Of a DNA stretch of 11,850 bases, positions 6,058 through 11,850 are shown one piece after another. Numbering within the stretch: the stretch's first letter is position 1; every line of letters starts with the position of its first letter. A program made the translations under genes and the position numbers. The notes under the pieces were generated by a model. It ran no database searches and was not told where the DNA came from. It saw only the letters and a list, made by a program, of their open reading frames with translations. This stretch comes from Acidithiobacillus ferruginosus (lineage in GTDB: Bacteria; Pseudomonadota; Gammaproteobacteria; Acidithiobacillales; Acidithiobacillaceae), in assembly GCF_018854495.1 (NCBI RefSeq), contig NZ_JABBDR010000066.1:1-11850 (forward strand), written 5' to 3'.

Positions 6058-6912
6058 TTAAATTCCCATCCACGACACGAACTTTGCCCACAATGGTTTA
6101 TGCCGCTGAAAGAGAAACTGCGACTCCCACACCAGCCGGGCCAAAAAAGAGGATCGGCAGGGACAAACTTCGACACCATTGACCGCCGCGAGCACATCGA
6201 AAGACAAATCCACCATCACATAGGCAAAATAGCCCATGGCCACGCCAACCACCGCCGTCAACGCCAGCAAATGGCCATCGGAAACAAAATGGTGATACGC
6301 CCACCCTGCCACAGGCAGAAGACCGCGTGCGTATCGCCAGAAAGAATACGGTAGAGGAACCGTCCCGCAAAAGGTCCTCCACTGTGCCAGCAACACCACC
6401 TCCCCATGCAGTTCCTCCCGAATCACCCCTGCGGCACTTTTTGCCGACGCAGCCTTGGCCTTTTTGAAGGAAAAGGCAAGAAATCCAAGGCTTGCTATGA
6501 AAAGGACGTCCAGGAGAACGGATGCGGCCATTTGAGGGTAGCGGCTATGCGGGAACAGCGCCTCGGCTTCAAACACCAGAAAAGAGCAGAAGGACAACAA
6601 GGCGATCAAAAGTCCAACCCAGGCATACCAGGAGGCGGCTTTTCGCCCCCATCTGCTCAACACCCAATCTTCCGCAACGATTCGCGCGTGGATCAAGTAA
6701 CCCCAGCCGAGATCGGCGGAGCCGTCAGACCACTCCGGAAAACTCTCGTCGTTGATTTTCCGAGGCTCGCGTTTCGGCCATGGCCAAATCATCCCGGTCC
6801 CCTTGGAAACGGAAGACAGAGCCAAGACTACCGCAATCACAGCAGCAACCCAAACCCCGACCTTTCCCGAGCCCAGACATACCACTATCAGCACCAGGAA
6901 GAGCAACCACAT
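6058..6912 (-). CDS. Multi-pass membrane protein of unknown function
   Basis: The 284-aa product has hydrophobic stretches at about residues 2-14 and 19-33 (MWLLFLVLIVV; VGVWVAAVIAVVLAL), near 90-108 (WYAWVGLLIALLSF), 120-140 (MAASVLLDVLFIASLGFLAF) and 210-232 (LLALTAVVGVAMGYFAYVMV). That gives four or five membrane segments, with a 55-residue polar loop between the second and third (rich in W, P and charged residues). I do not recognise the family. The ATG at 6912 has GGGAG 7 nt upstream; the frame is open back to 7113 but those residues look non-coding and contain a DNA motif repeated elsewhere. Position next to an acyltransferase suggests an envelope role, or membership of a conjugative-element cargo; both are inference. 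Confidence 0.6.
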   Translation of the reverse strand: MWLLFLVLIVVCLGSGKVGVWVAAVIAVVLALSSVSKGTGMIWPWPKREPRKINDESFPEWSDGSADLGWGYLIHARIVAEDWVLSRWGRKAASWYAWVGLLIALLSFCSFLVFEAEALFPHSRYPQMAASVLLDVLFIASLGFLAFSFKKAKAASAKSAAGVIREELHGEVVLLAQWRTFCGTVPLPYSFWRYARGLLPVAGWAYHHFVSDGHLLALTAVVGVAMGYFAYVMVDLSFDVLAAVNGVEVCPCRSSFLARLVWESQFLFQRHKPLWAKFVSWMGI

Positions 6913-7041
6913 GGGCCATCTCCCGAAGTGCAAAAGCGCTGATGCCAACAATCTGCTACGACACACTCTCCCGGCAAGGATGCGGGAGAACAAACAACGA
7001 TAGGGATATCCATATCCAACATGACCCGGCTCCAGAAGGGG

Positions 7042-7064
7042 TGATGCCGGGGTATAGATCGGAG
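7042..7064. repeat. Copy 2 of the 23-bp motif upstream of the membrane-protein gene
   Basis: It matches 6002-6024 at 20 of 23 positions. On the minus strand it lies 130 nt before the membrane-protein ATG. Both copies are flanked by CGGGTC-type elements (7066-7071, and 6038 onward as GACCCG), which suggests a shared regulatory site or a duplicated 5' region. Confidence 0.5.
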
Positions 7065-7225
7065 ACGGGTCATATCGTGGAGGCATCTTCTGCGGCGCCG
7101 ATGCTGGTCGCAACGGGCGTGCCAGAGCGAAGCGGCAGGCGCGGGCCGTTGCTAATACTTTGATATTGCGCAGGATGCCTGCACGTTACCCCTTCTTTAT
7201 CTTGCGTTCCGTTCCGTTCGTTGAA

Positions 7226-7244
7226 GTGCGTCGCAGCGACGCAC
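7226..7244. other. 9-bp perfect hairpin upstream of the R-M operon
   Basis: GTGCGTCGC-A-GCGACGCAC is a perfect inverted repeat (folding as an 8-bp stem with loop CAG). There is no T-run on either strand. It lies in the 190 bp between the membrane-protein upstream region and the C-box, and may mark the left border of the R-M insertion or act as a weak transcription barrier. A short CCGTT tandem run (7207-7221) is next to it. Confidence 0.35.
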
Positions 7245-7301
7245 TCCCTCCCACAAACCTGCTACCGGAGGCAGCGCTTAACTCGCCGTTCATTAGAATG
7301 A

Positions 7302-7327
7302 GCACTCTAGTCCGTGGACTCATAGTC
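7302..7327 (+). promoter_or_regulatory. C-box operator of the R-M controller protein
   Basis: Two 11-bp half-sites, GCACTCTAGTC (7302-7312) and GACTCATAGTC (7317-7327), are separated by CGTG. Known C-boxes have GACTnnnAGTC half-sites with a central CCGTG, as in PvuII-type systems. The right copy is perfect and the left keeps the AGTC arm. The site ends 22 nt before the ATG of the C gene. In this family the controller dimer activates from the high-affinity site and represses when both sites fill, delaying endonuclease production. No strong ribosome site precedes the ATG, as in the many C genes with leaderless or near-leaderless mRNAs. Confidence 0.8.
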
Positions 7328-7349
7328 TGTATTTGGTGAACATACGGCT

Positions 7350-7589
7350 ATGGAAAATGACGTGCTTAAACAGCTGGGGACGCGCATTCGCGAAAAGCGA
7401 AAAACGAATGGGTGGACTCAGGAAGACCTTGCGAGTTCAGCTCAGATTGATCGCTCATATATCGGAGGCGTCGAGCGTGGCGAGCGTAACCTTACGTTCA
7501 CGGTGCTATGTCAAATTTGCACGGCTCTTCACTGTGATGTTGCCGCGCTGACAGCTGATCTACCTGATATTGCGGGACTTCCGAAATGA
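7350..7589 (+). CDS. Restriction-modification controller (C) protein, XRE-type
   Basis: This 79-aa protein is a single helix-turn-helix domain of the XRE/C-protein type: LGTRIREKRKTNGWTQEDLA, then SAQIDRSYIGGVERGERN (recognition helix around residues 35-45), then LTFTVLCQICTALHCDVAAL. Size and motif match the controllers of type II R-M systems. Its last four bases overlap the endonuclease start (ATGA, 7586-7589), so the two are one operon and translationally coupled. The C-box just upstream supports autoregulation and control of the endonuclease. Confidence 0.9.
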   Translation: MENDVLKQLGTRIREKRKTNGWTQEDLASSAQIDRSYIGGVERGERNLTFTVLCQICTALHCDVAALTADLPDIAGLPK

Positions 7590-8311
7590 AGTGGCTCCGC
7601 ACATTAGTACTTTTCGACCGTGGCGAAGTTGTTTCAAGCCTAGATTGGGATCGCATTCATCAGTCGTTCGTTCGATCAATCGAAAGCATCGGCTCTCCGG
7701 AAGGGAGCGGAAAGCTTGTTCTGCGTCGGAAGAGTCAGGACCCTATATCTAAGCAATGGAACCGCAATGGCGTGGGGTACCTTCGGAGCCGATTCCTGGA
7801 ACATATGGTCAAGATCGAAGGATGGCAAGCCGAAGGTGAAGTGGACCTGCAGCATCTTGAAGAACAGCCTGAATTTCATCTTTATCCATCAATGGAGTCC
7901 TATTCCGAACCGATTACGTCGGCATTTGGAGATTTTGATTTTGTCACGACAACAGATGGCGGAATACGCGTGGCTATCGAATGGGAAACTGGAAATATTT
8001 CATCCTCTCACCGAAGTCTAAATAAGTTGTCGATTGTTCTGGCGGCAAAGAAAATTCAGGCTGGTGTGCTGATACTTCCGAGCAGAAGTCTCTATGAGCA
8101 TTTGACAGATCGAATCGGGAACATTGGTGAGTTATCCCCATACCTTGGGATGTGGAAGAGTATGGGGACTGCCGTGGAGCGCGGCATGCTCGCAATCGCC
8201 GTTGTTGAGCATGATGAACTTACCGATGATCCGAAATTTCCTTACCTCAAAGTAGGGAAGGATGGCCGCGCAATCGAAGGCAAGGGTAAGAGAATCAATC
8301 CGACCACTTAG
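7586..8311 (+). CDS. Type II restriction endonuclease, BamHI family
   Basis: The 241-aa protein holds a block VAIEWETGNISSSHRSLNKL at residues 129-148, then VLILPSRSLYEHLTDRIGN and GELSPYL. As I recall BamHI, the matching stretch is MEFETGNISSAHRSMNKL with LTDRVTNFEELEPYF, a close match. The BamHI catalytic acids Asp94, Glu111 and Glu113 correspond to Asp116 (or Asp118) and to Glu132 and Glu134 here. The residue at the usual Lys position is Glu, as in BamHI. An earlier NRNGVGYLRSRFLEHMV piece parallels BamHI NCNGVVPIKELCYTLLE. Length is about 28 residues more than BamHI (213). Cleavage of GGATCC is a prediction from family only; sequence divergence could change specificity. The gene follows the C gene by a 4-base overlap. 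Confidence 0.88.
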   Translation: MKWLRTLVLFDRGEVVSSLDWDRIHQSFVRSIESIGSPEGSGKLVLRRKSQDPISKQWNRNGVGYLRSRFLEHMVKIEGWQAEGEVDLQHLEEQPEFHLYPSMESYSEPITSAFGDFDFVTTTDGGIRVAIEWETGNISSSHRSLNKLSIVLAAKKIQAGVLILPSRSLYEHLTDRIGNIGELSPYLGMWKSMGTAVERGMLAIAVVEHDELTDDPKFPYLKVGKDGRAIEGKGKRINPTT

Positions 8312-8324
8312 CACTCACGATGCT

Positions 8325-9263
8325 TCACTCCCGCGCCACTGCATCGCAAAGGCACGCATTGGTTTCAGTTTCTTTTGGATCTTCAATGCGATAGTCTTGC
8401 GATAGTGGTCTCCCCGACTTTGCTCGGCGCTTCAAATCGGCGTCAGTGAACAACCTATTTTTTTGTGCCCATATTTCTTCAATATGCTCGCGGTCGGCCT
8501 CCAGGGAATCGAAACGTTCGATGATTGACGAGCACTCCAATTCGCTGCCTATCCACCGCCGACCGGCTAACTCAGCTGCTACATAAGTAGTGCCAGATCC
8601 ACCGAACGGATCGAGGACAAGCGATCCGGGATCGGTGGACATACTCACAATCCGATCCATCAGTTTTAGCGATAATGCATTCGCATCACGTTTCTTGTAT
8701 TTGGCGTGGCGAACTGGCGGTATGTCCGTCCATACATCGCTGATATTAACTCCGCTCGGATTCATCTTGTTTTTATAGCCGCCATAGTCTTTCAGTTCGC
8801 CACCGCAGTGACGGCAGCAGGCAATTGGAAGTCGATCTGGATGAAATATCGCCGGCTTCGTACCTTTGATGTAGTACAAGAGGGAATAATGCGACGGATA
8901 GAGCCGCCCTGAAATGGGTAGGCTGTATTTGATATCGACTGCAATCCAGTGGCGGAAAGTCAATCGCTTCCGAAGAAACGCTCCAAGAGGCAAGTTCCAC
9001 TTGGGAAGGCTCCAAAGCATAAGGGTTCCGCCCGGCTTCAGAACACGAACCATCTCTAAGAGCCACGACTCGCACCAGGCAAGGTAGTGCTCTTCAGCGA
9101 GCGCATCATCGATCTTGGACGCGTACTCTTTACCGAGGTTGAACGGAGGATCGGCGAAAGCGAGATCTACGGTTTCAGGGTCGATTTGGGCGAGCATCTC
9201 TAGGCAGTCGCCCTGGTAAAGTTTCCCGGCGCGGGTGGTCAAAATGGGTATCATAGTCTTCAT
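8325..9263 (-). CDS. Type II DNA methyltransferase, beta class (N4-C/N6-A), partner of the endonuclease
   Basis: The 312-aa protein has catalytic motif IV DPPF (38-41, in DLAFADPPFNLGKEY) before AdoMet motif I LDPFGGSGTT (217-226), the order that defines beta-class amino-methyltransferases. A region with CCRHCG (149-154) lies between them in the target-recognition stretch. By family knowledge, BamHI-type endonucleases pair with N4-cytosine methyltransferases of this class; DPPF alone does not settle N4-C against N6-A. It converges on the endonuclease gene with 13 bp between stops. An 18-codon ORF overlaps its ATG (see that entry). No clear promoter or C-box was found for it, so it likely has separate, constitutive expression, as needed to protect the host first. 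Confidence 0.9.
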   Translation of the reverse strand: MKTMIPILTTRAGKLYQGDCLEMLAQIDPETVDLAFADPPFNLGKEYASKIDDALAEEHYLAWCESWLLEMVRVLKPGGTLMLWSLPKWNLPLGAFLRKRLTFRHWIAVDIKYSLPISGRLYPSHYSLLYYIKGTKPAIFHPDRLPIACCRHCGGELKDYGGYKNKMNPSGVNISDVWTDIPPVRHAKYKKRDANALSLKLMDRIVSMSTDPGSLVLDPFGGSGTTYVAAELAGRRWIGSELECSSIIERFDSLEADREHIEEIWAQKNRLFTDADLKRRAKSGRPLSQDYRIEDPKETETNACLCDAVARE

Positions 9264-9316
9264 TCTCTCACTTTTTCTGGCCGGACTTCAAGCAAAAAAG
9301 CATACGCCTCACTCAT
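9260..9316 (-). CDS. 18-aa leader ORF overlapping the methyltransferase start
   Basis: ATG 9316 is preceded by AGGGG with a 6-nt spacer, a better ribosome site than that of the methyltransferase. It codes for MSEAYAFLLEVRPEKVRE and stops at TGA 9260-9262, overlapping the methyltransferase ATG at 9261-9263 (ATGA). This arrangement would couple methyltransferase translation to the leader. It has no known relative I can name and could be chance. Confidence 0.4.
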   Translation of the reverse strand: MSEAYAFLLEVRPEKVRE

Positions 9317-9325
9317 GGGTATCCC

Positions 9326-9640
9326 CTAGAGATAAAGATAGTAGTACTGTCCCCGTACCGGGGATGGTAAATACGGGTGAGTAGACACCTGGACTTGACG
9401 CAGCCGGGCCGAGAGCCGGATAGATAGCTCCGTTACCAGAGCACGGGCCTTCCATCGTTCGTCCACATTCTGGGCCGATAGTTCTCCAGCCTGCTGCTCA
9501 AGCTTATGTGCATGATTTAGCCTAGCCTGTCGCTCGGCAGGCTCCCTCACCAGATTCTCTGCAGCCAGGCGCTGCACCTGGGCTCGCGCTCGCCGCAGCT
9601 CCGGCAGATGATCATGAACATATCCCACTTCGGCGTCCAC
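9326..9640 (-). CDS. Predicted coiled-coil protein, possibly frameshifted at its 5' end
   Basis: The 104-residue frame is almost all helical with heptad-like spacing: LRRARAQVQRLAAENLVREP, then HKLEQQAGELSAQN, then ALVTELSIRLSARLRQ. It is rich in Ala, Arg, Glu and Gln, with no Cys or membrane segment. The only in-frame starts are GTG at 9640, with no ribosome site. The helical frame continues upstream (YANLLRRTAQIAQIDVDAEV) to a stop at about 9702. A good ribosome site (AAGGAG, 7 nt from ATG 9716) serves a different frame. A one-base shift near 9690-9700 would join them, so the intact gene may once have begun at 9716. Function unknown. Confidence 0.45.
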   Translation of the reverse strand: MDAEVGYVHDHLPELRRARAQVQRLAAENLVREPAERQARLNHAHKLEQQAGELSAQNVDERWKARALVTELSIRLSARLRQVQVSTHPYLPSPVRGQYYYLYL

Positions 9641-9756
9641 ATCGATTTGCGCAATCTGGGCCGTCCGGCGGAGCAGATTGGCGTATGATGAACATCATTA
9701 TTGACACTATCTTCATTGATTTTCTCCTTGTTGAATGTCAAAGGGTATGCCGCTTG

Positions 9757-10011
9757 CTAATAACGAGTCGCACCACCGCACATTGCCGCCAAGTGCCGGC
9801 CTTGTTCCCGACGCCCTGCACAATCCACACACTGCACTGCCTGCACCACAATCACACGGGCCTGGGGGATGACTTCCCAACAATCTAGGCAATAGCGGTT
9901 GCCTTGATCATCCTCATCAGGCTTTTCTTGAGGCGCGGAGCGTATCCGCGCCAGGGCCAGATCCCGCTGTTCATAATTTGCCGCAATGTCTGCCGTATCG
10001 CCGTGCAGCAT
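9757..10011 (-). CDS. TraR/DksA-type C4 zinc-finger protein
   Basis: The 84-aa protein has a short N-terminal helix (ANYEQRDLALARIRS) and a zinc finger Cys41-x2-Cys44 ... Cys61-x2-Cys64, seen as RYCLDCWEVIPQAR and VQCVDCAGRREQ. The I-P-x-A-R signature between the cysteine pairs is that of phage and plasmid TraR/DksA proteins, such as F TraR (73 aa). These bind the secondary channel of RNA polymerase and mimic DksA with ppGpp. ATG 10011 has GGAGG about 7 nt upstream and is preferred to an in-frame start at 10095. The gene is typical of conjugative elements and prophages, supporting a mobile origin of this part. The group II intron lies 104 nt upstream. Confidence 0.8.
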   Translation of the reverse strand: MLHGDTADIAANYEQRDLALARIRSAPQEKPDEDDQGNRYCLDCWEVIPQARVIVVQAVQCVDCAGRREQGRHLAAMCGGATRY

Positions 10012-10114
10012 GGATTTCCCTCCGTGTCTCAGAACCGGACGCGAGCAAGCAGACGACGCGGCTGGCAGATGGTTTCCGCCTTGGTTATTTACCAATCACC
10101 AAAAGGTACGGGTC

Positions 10115-10196
10115 GTAGAGTAGGTCTCTGGTTTGACATAATCTCCCCAGCGACCTCTCGTCAAACCGTGCTTGCAGTTTTCCCGCACACGGCTTT
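10115..10196 (-). ncRNA. Group II intron domains V and VI
   Basis: Domain V (about 10162-10196) begins AGCCGTG, pairs with CACGGTT through a 2-nt AG bulge, and has an inner TGCGG/CTGCA helix closed by a GAAAA loop; the AGC triad is present. Domain VI (10115-10159) pairs GAGAGGTC with GACCT-A-CTC, leaving the complement of 10121 as the bulged branch-point A. The intron ends CTCTAC, with the canonical AY terminus. Confidence 0.82.
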
Positions 10197-10219
10197 CCGA
10201 CTGTCTTCCTCCCACAGCG

Positions 10220-11557
10220 TTACGACGGCACAGGTCGGGCATACCGGCTCCCTTCATCTCCGGTTACGGACAGGCTGTACAGCTTAAATAGCCCGTGGTA
10301 ATCGTAGAACCAGGACGGCGGGTGGTCCCTCCACCCCTTACCCCGTTTCTTGTGCTTCTTCCGCAACATGATGCAGAGTGTCCATGTCGTGTAATTCGCT
10401 ATGCTCAAGAAGTGTTTCCTTGAATTGCCTGTCTTGAAGTAATTCCCCCATCCGCGAAGAATCGGGTTTACCTTTTCTTTCACCAATGTGGGCAAGTCCC
10501 AGTGCTGCCCTTTTCGGACAACATCACGGATTTTCTGCTTAACAGACTTCATAGCCTTGGGAGCCGGATAGTAAAAGGTCTTCAACTCGCCCGTCACTTT
10601 CGATGGTTGAACTGCAAACCTATGACCTAGAAAGTCAAACGGCTCTTTCATGGCATTAACTATCCGCGTTTTCTTGGCATTGAGCGTCAACCCAAGTCGG
10701 TCTAAAACTTTCTTGGCCTGTTCCAGATAAAACTCCGGGCGCTTGCTGCACAAAATCACAAAATCGTCGGCATATCGCACGATGTGAGCATCATGCGGAC
10801 GTTTGCCGAACGCTTTTTTCTCCCACGTCGAATCAAGCCAGTGCAGGTAGAGATTAGCGAGCAAGGGGGAGATCACTCCCCCTTGGGGCGTACCGGTCGT
10901 TTCCTTCCGGATTTTCATCTCTTCCATCGCTCCAGCTTTGAGCCACATCTCGATCAGCTTTACAACTGAGCGATCAATGACTCTGGTTCGAACGGACAGC
11001 AGCAATTTATCGTGCGGAATTGTGTCAAAGTACGACTTCAAATCCGCATCTACCACCCAATGGCACTTGAAATTCAGCCACTTGTAAATTTCCCGCAATG
11101 CTTGTTGCGCATTCTTCCGAGGCCGGAAACCGTACGAGCAATCCTTGAAGGTAGCCTCAAAGAGAGGTTCGATAACAATTTTCACTGCCGCCTGAACGAC
11201 ACGATCTGCGATGACCGGAATGCCAAGAGGTCTTTGCGTACCATCGGCTTTGGGGATGTATACCCGTTTGACCGGCAGTGGCGTGTACCTCTTTTCCATG
11301 AGTTCTGTTTGGATTTCAGTCAAGAATGAGGCAACTCCAACTTTCTTTTCAATGACTTCAAAAGTCTGCTGGTCGATGCCTGGAGCACCTTTGTTGGCTC
11401 GAACTTGCTTGTAGGCCATCCATAACACATCAATCTGACACACCTTGTCATACAGCACTCCGAATTTCCGTGTTGGATTCGTCTTGGCTGCTAGGTATAA
11501 CTTTCGTTGCAGTACTTGCACTCTTTCTAACGACGTGTTTTCAGCTTTCGCAATCAC
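10220..11557 (-). CDS. ltrA: Group II intron reverse transcriptase/maturase
   Basis: The 445-aa protein has the full reverse transcriptase series: KGAPGIDQQTFE (about 60-71), the RT2 block KADGTQRPLGIPVIADRVVQ, CSYGFRPRKNAQQAL, VVDADLKSYFDTIPHD, GTPQGGVISPLLANLYLHWL, and the catalytic IVRYADDFVIL. The maturase thumb follows (FDFLGHRF; NPILRGWGNYFKTGNS), ending without the H-N-H/zinc endonuclease domain. It binds the intron RNA, promotes splicing and performs target-primed reverse transcription. GTG 11557 is the start, with AGGAGG 6 nt upstream. All catalytic residues are present, so the protein could act in trans even if this intron copy is defective. Confidence 0.92.
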   Translation of the reverse strand: MIAKAENTSLERVQVLQRKLYLAAKTNPTRKFGVLYDKVCQIDVLWMAYKQVRANKGAPGIDQQTFEVIEKKVGVASFLTEIQTELMEKRYTPLPVKRVYIPKADGTQRPLGIPVIADRVVQAAVKIVIEPLFEATFKDCSYGFRPRKNAQQALREIYKWLNFKCHWVVDADLKSYFDTIPHDKLLLSVRTRVIDRSVVKLIEMWLKAGAMEEMKIRKETTGTPQGGVISPLLANLYLHWLDSTWEKKAFGKRPHDAHIVRYADDFVILCSKRPEFYLEQAKKVLDRLGLTLNAKKTRIVNAMKEPFDFLGHRFAVQPSKVTGELKTFYYPAPKAMKSVKQKIRDVVRKGQHWDLPTLVKEKVNPILRGWGNYFKTGNSRKHFLSIANYTTWTLCIMLRKKHKKRGKGWRDHPPSWFYDYHGLFKLYSLSVTGDEGSRYARPVPS

Positions 11558-11772
11558 GTAGTGCCTCCTACAAAAATAAGTATGACAGAAGCAGAGACCC
11601 TTCCCTCCGGCGAGGTTTTTCTGTCCTCACCATCAACAGTACTATGATCTCCTCCGACTCCTCTATCCCGCATCTTTCCGAATTTCGGCGGTCACCTTAT
11701 ATCTTCAATTACGTGGCAGGTTAAGCCACGACGGGTAGAGGTCTCGTTCGTTCCGCTCAGTCCTTTGCATAC

Positions 11773-11848
11773 CCCCCGGTGTCAGGGTAGTTGTCGCCTC
11801 TCTGAAATGGAGTCAGGCGTAGGGTGGGGGCGGAAAGTGGATTATCGA
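11773..11848. repeat. Right copy of the 76-bp terminal inverted repeat (probable IS end)
   Basis: This is the exact reverse complement of 1-76, with two further bases (11849-11850) outside it. It directly abuts group II intron sequence, as the left copy abuts the E1-like fragment. Both flanking genes are thus interrupted at the same repeat base, supporting a defined element end rather than a shared gene. Confidence 0.75.
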
Positions 11849-11850
11849 GA

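Larger units (their letters stand above)
10115..11772 (-). mobile_element. Group II intron, 5' end missing
   Basis: It holds the intron-encoded reverse transcriptase/maturase and the 3' catalytic domains on the minus strand. The 3' end is set at 10115 from the AC terminus 6 nt after the bulged A of domain VI. Structured sequence between the ORF start and about 11772 looks like domain II-IV material. No GTGYG intron start was found before the inverted repeat, and only 215 bases precede the ORF, too few for domain I. The 5' part is therefore either cut by the IS end or outside the window. The protein lacks a C-terminal HNH endonuclease domain, as in several endonuclease-free bacterial classes; the class is not assigned. 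Confidence 0.8.

Noticed and set aside
5541..6197. Longer 218-aa version of the acyltransferase
   Set aside because: The first 72 residues overlap the end of the membrane-protein gene and the 23-bp motif, with no homology; the ATG at 5981 has its own GGGAG site.
6058..7113. Longer 351-aa version of the membrane protein
   Set aside because: The extra 67 residues cover the repeated DNA motif and lack a ribosome site; the ATG at 6912 has GGGAG at good spacing.
6406..7163. Several plus-strand open frames
   Set aside because: They are antisense to the membrane-protein gene and rich in Pro, Gln and Arg, as expected for shadows of a hydrophobic gene.
9348..9365. CCCCG-TAC-CGGGG hairpin as a terminator
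   Set aside because: The 5-bp stem has no T-run and lies inside the coiled-coil frame near its end; chance is likely.

Overview
The window reads as an accessory, defence-rich stretch of DNA from a Gram-negative proteobacterium. Protein families and mid-50s GC (judged by eye) support this; nothing fixes the genus. No housekeeping gene, rRNA or tRNA was seen. The two ends are a perfect 76-bp inverted repeat (1-76 and 11773-11848), which looks like the end of a multicopy insertion sequence whose body lies outside the window. It cuts a gene at the left edge and a group II intron at the right edge.

Left third (1-4050). The repeat abuts the last 62 codons of a ThiF/E1-like ubiquitin-activating protein. 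By an ATGA overlap this joins an intact DUF6527 gene, a pairing known from bacterial ubiquitin-like conjugation operons. Next come a gene-poor gap, an unrecognised 246-aa protein on the minus strand, a hicAB toxin-antitoxin operon with a candidate operator, a pyrimidine-dimer glycosylase-family gene, and a short fragment resembling a TIR-like (Thoeris ThsB-type) domain.

Middle (4080-7110). An HTH antitoxin and PIN-domain toxin pair on the plus strand is followed by a truncated IS66-type tnpA. This abuts the 3' end of a minus-strand PlsC/Aas-like acyltransferase. Upstream of that is a multi-pass membrane protein of unknown function. A 23-bp motif (20/23 identical, exactly 1040 bp apart) lies upstream of both minus-strand genes.

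Right part (7220-11850). A complete type II restriction-modification system has a C-protein gene and a BamHI-family endonuclease gene as an overlapping operon, preceded by a recognisable C-box. The beta-class DNA methyltransferase gene converges on them from the other side. An 18-codon ORF with a good ribosome binding site overlaps the methyltransferase start. Further right are a possibly frameshifted coiled-coil gene, a TraR/DksA-type zinc-finger gene, and a group II intron with its reverse transcriptase/maturase, domains V and VI and branch-point A. The intron 5' domain is missing from the window.

Together the content (ubiquitin-like conjugation remnant, TIR remnant, two toxin-antitoxin pairs, R-M system, TraR-like gene, IS and intron pieces) fits a defence island on a decaying mobile element. 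The complete systems are the R-M system and the two TA modules; the others are partial or of unknown function.
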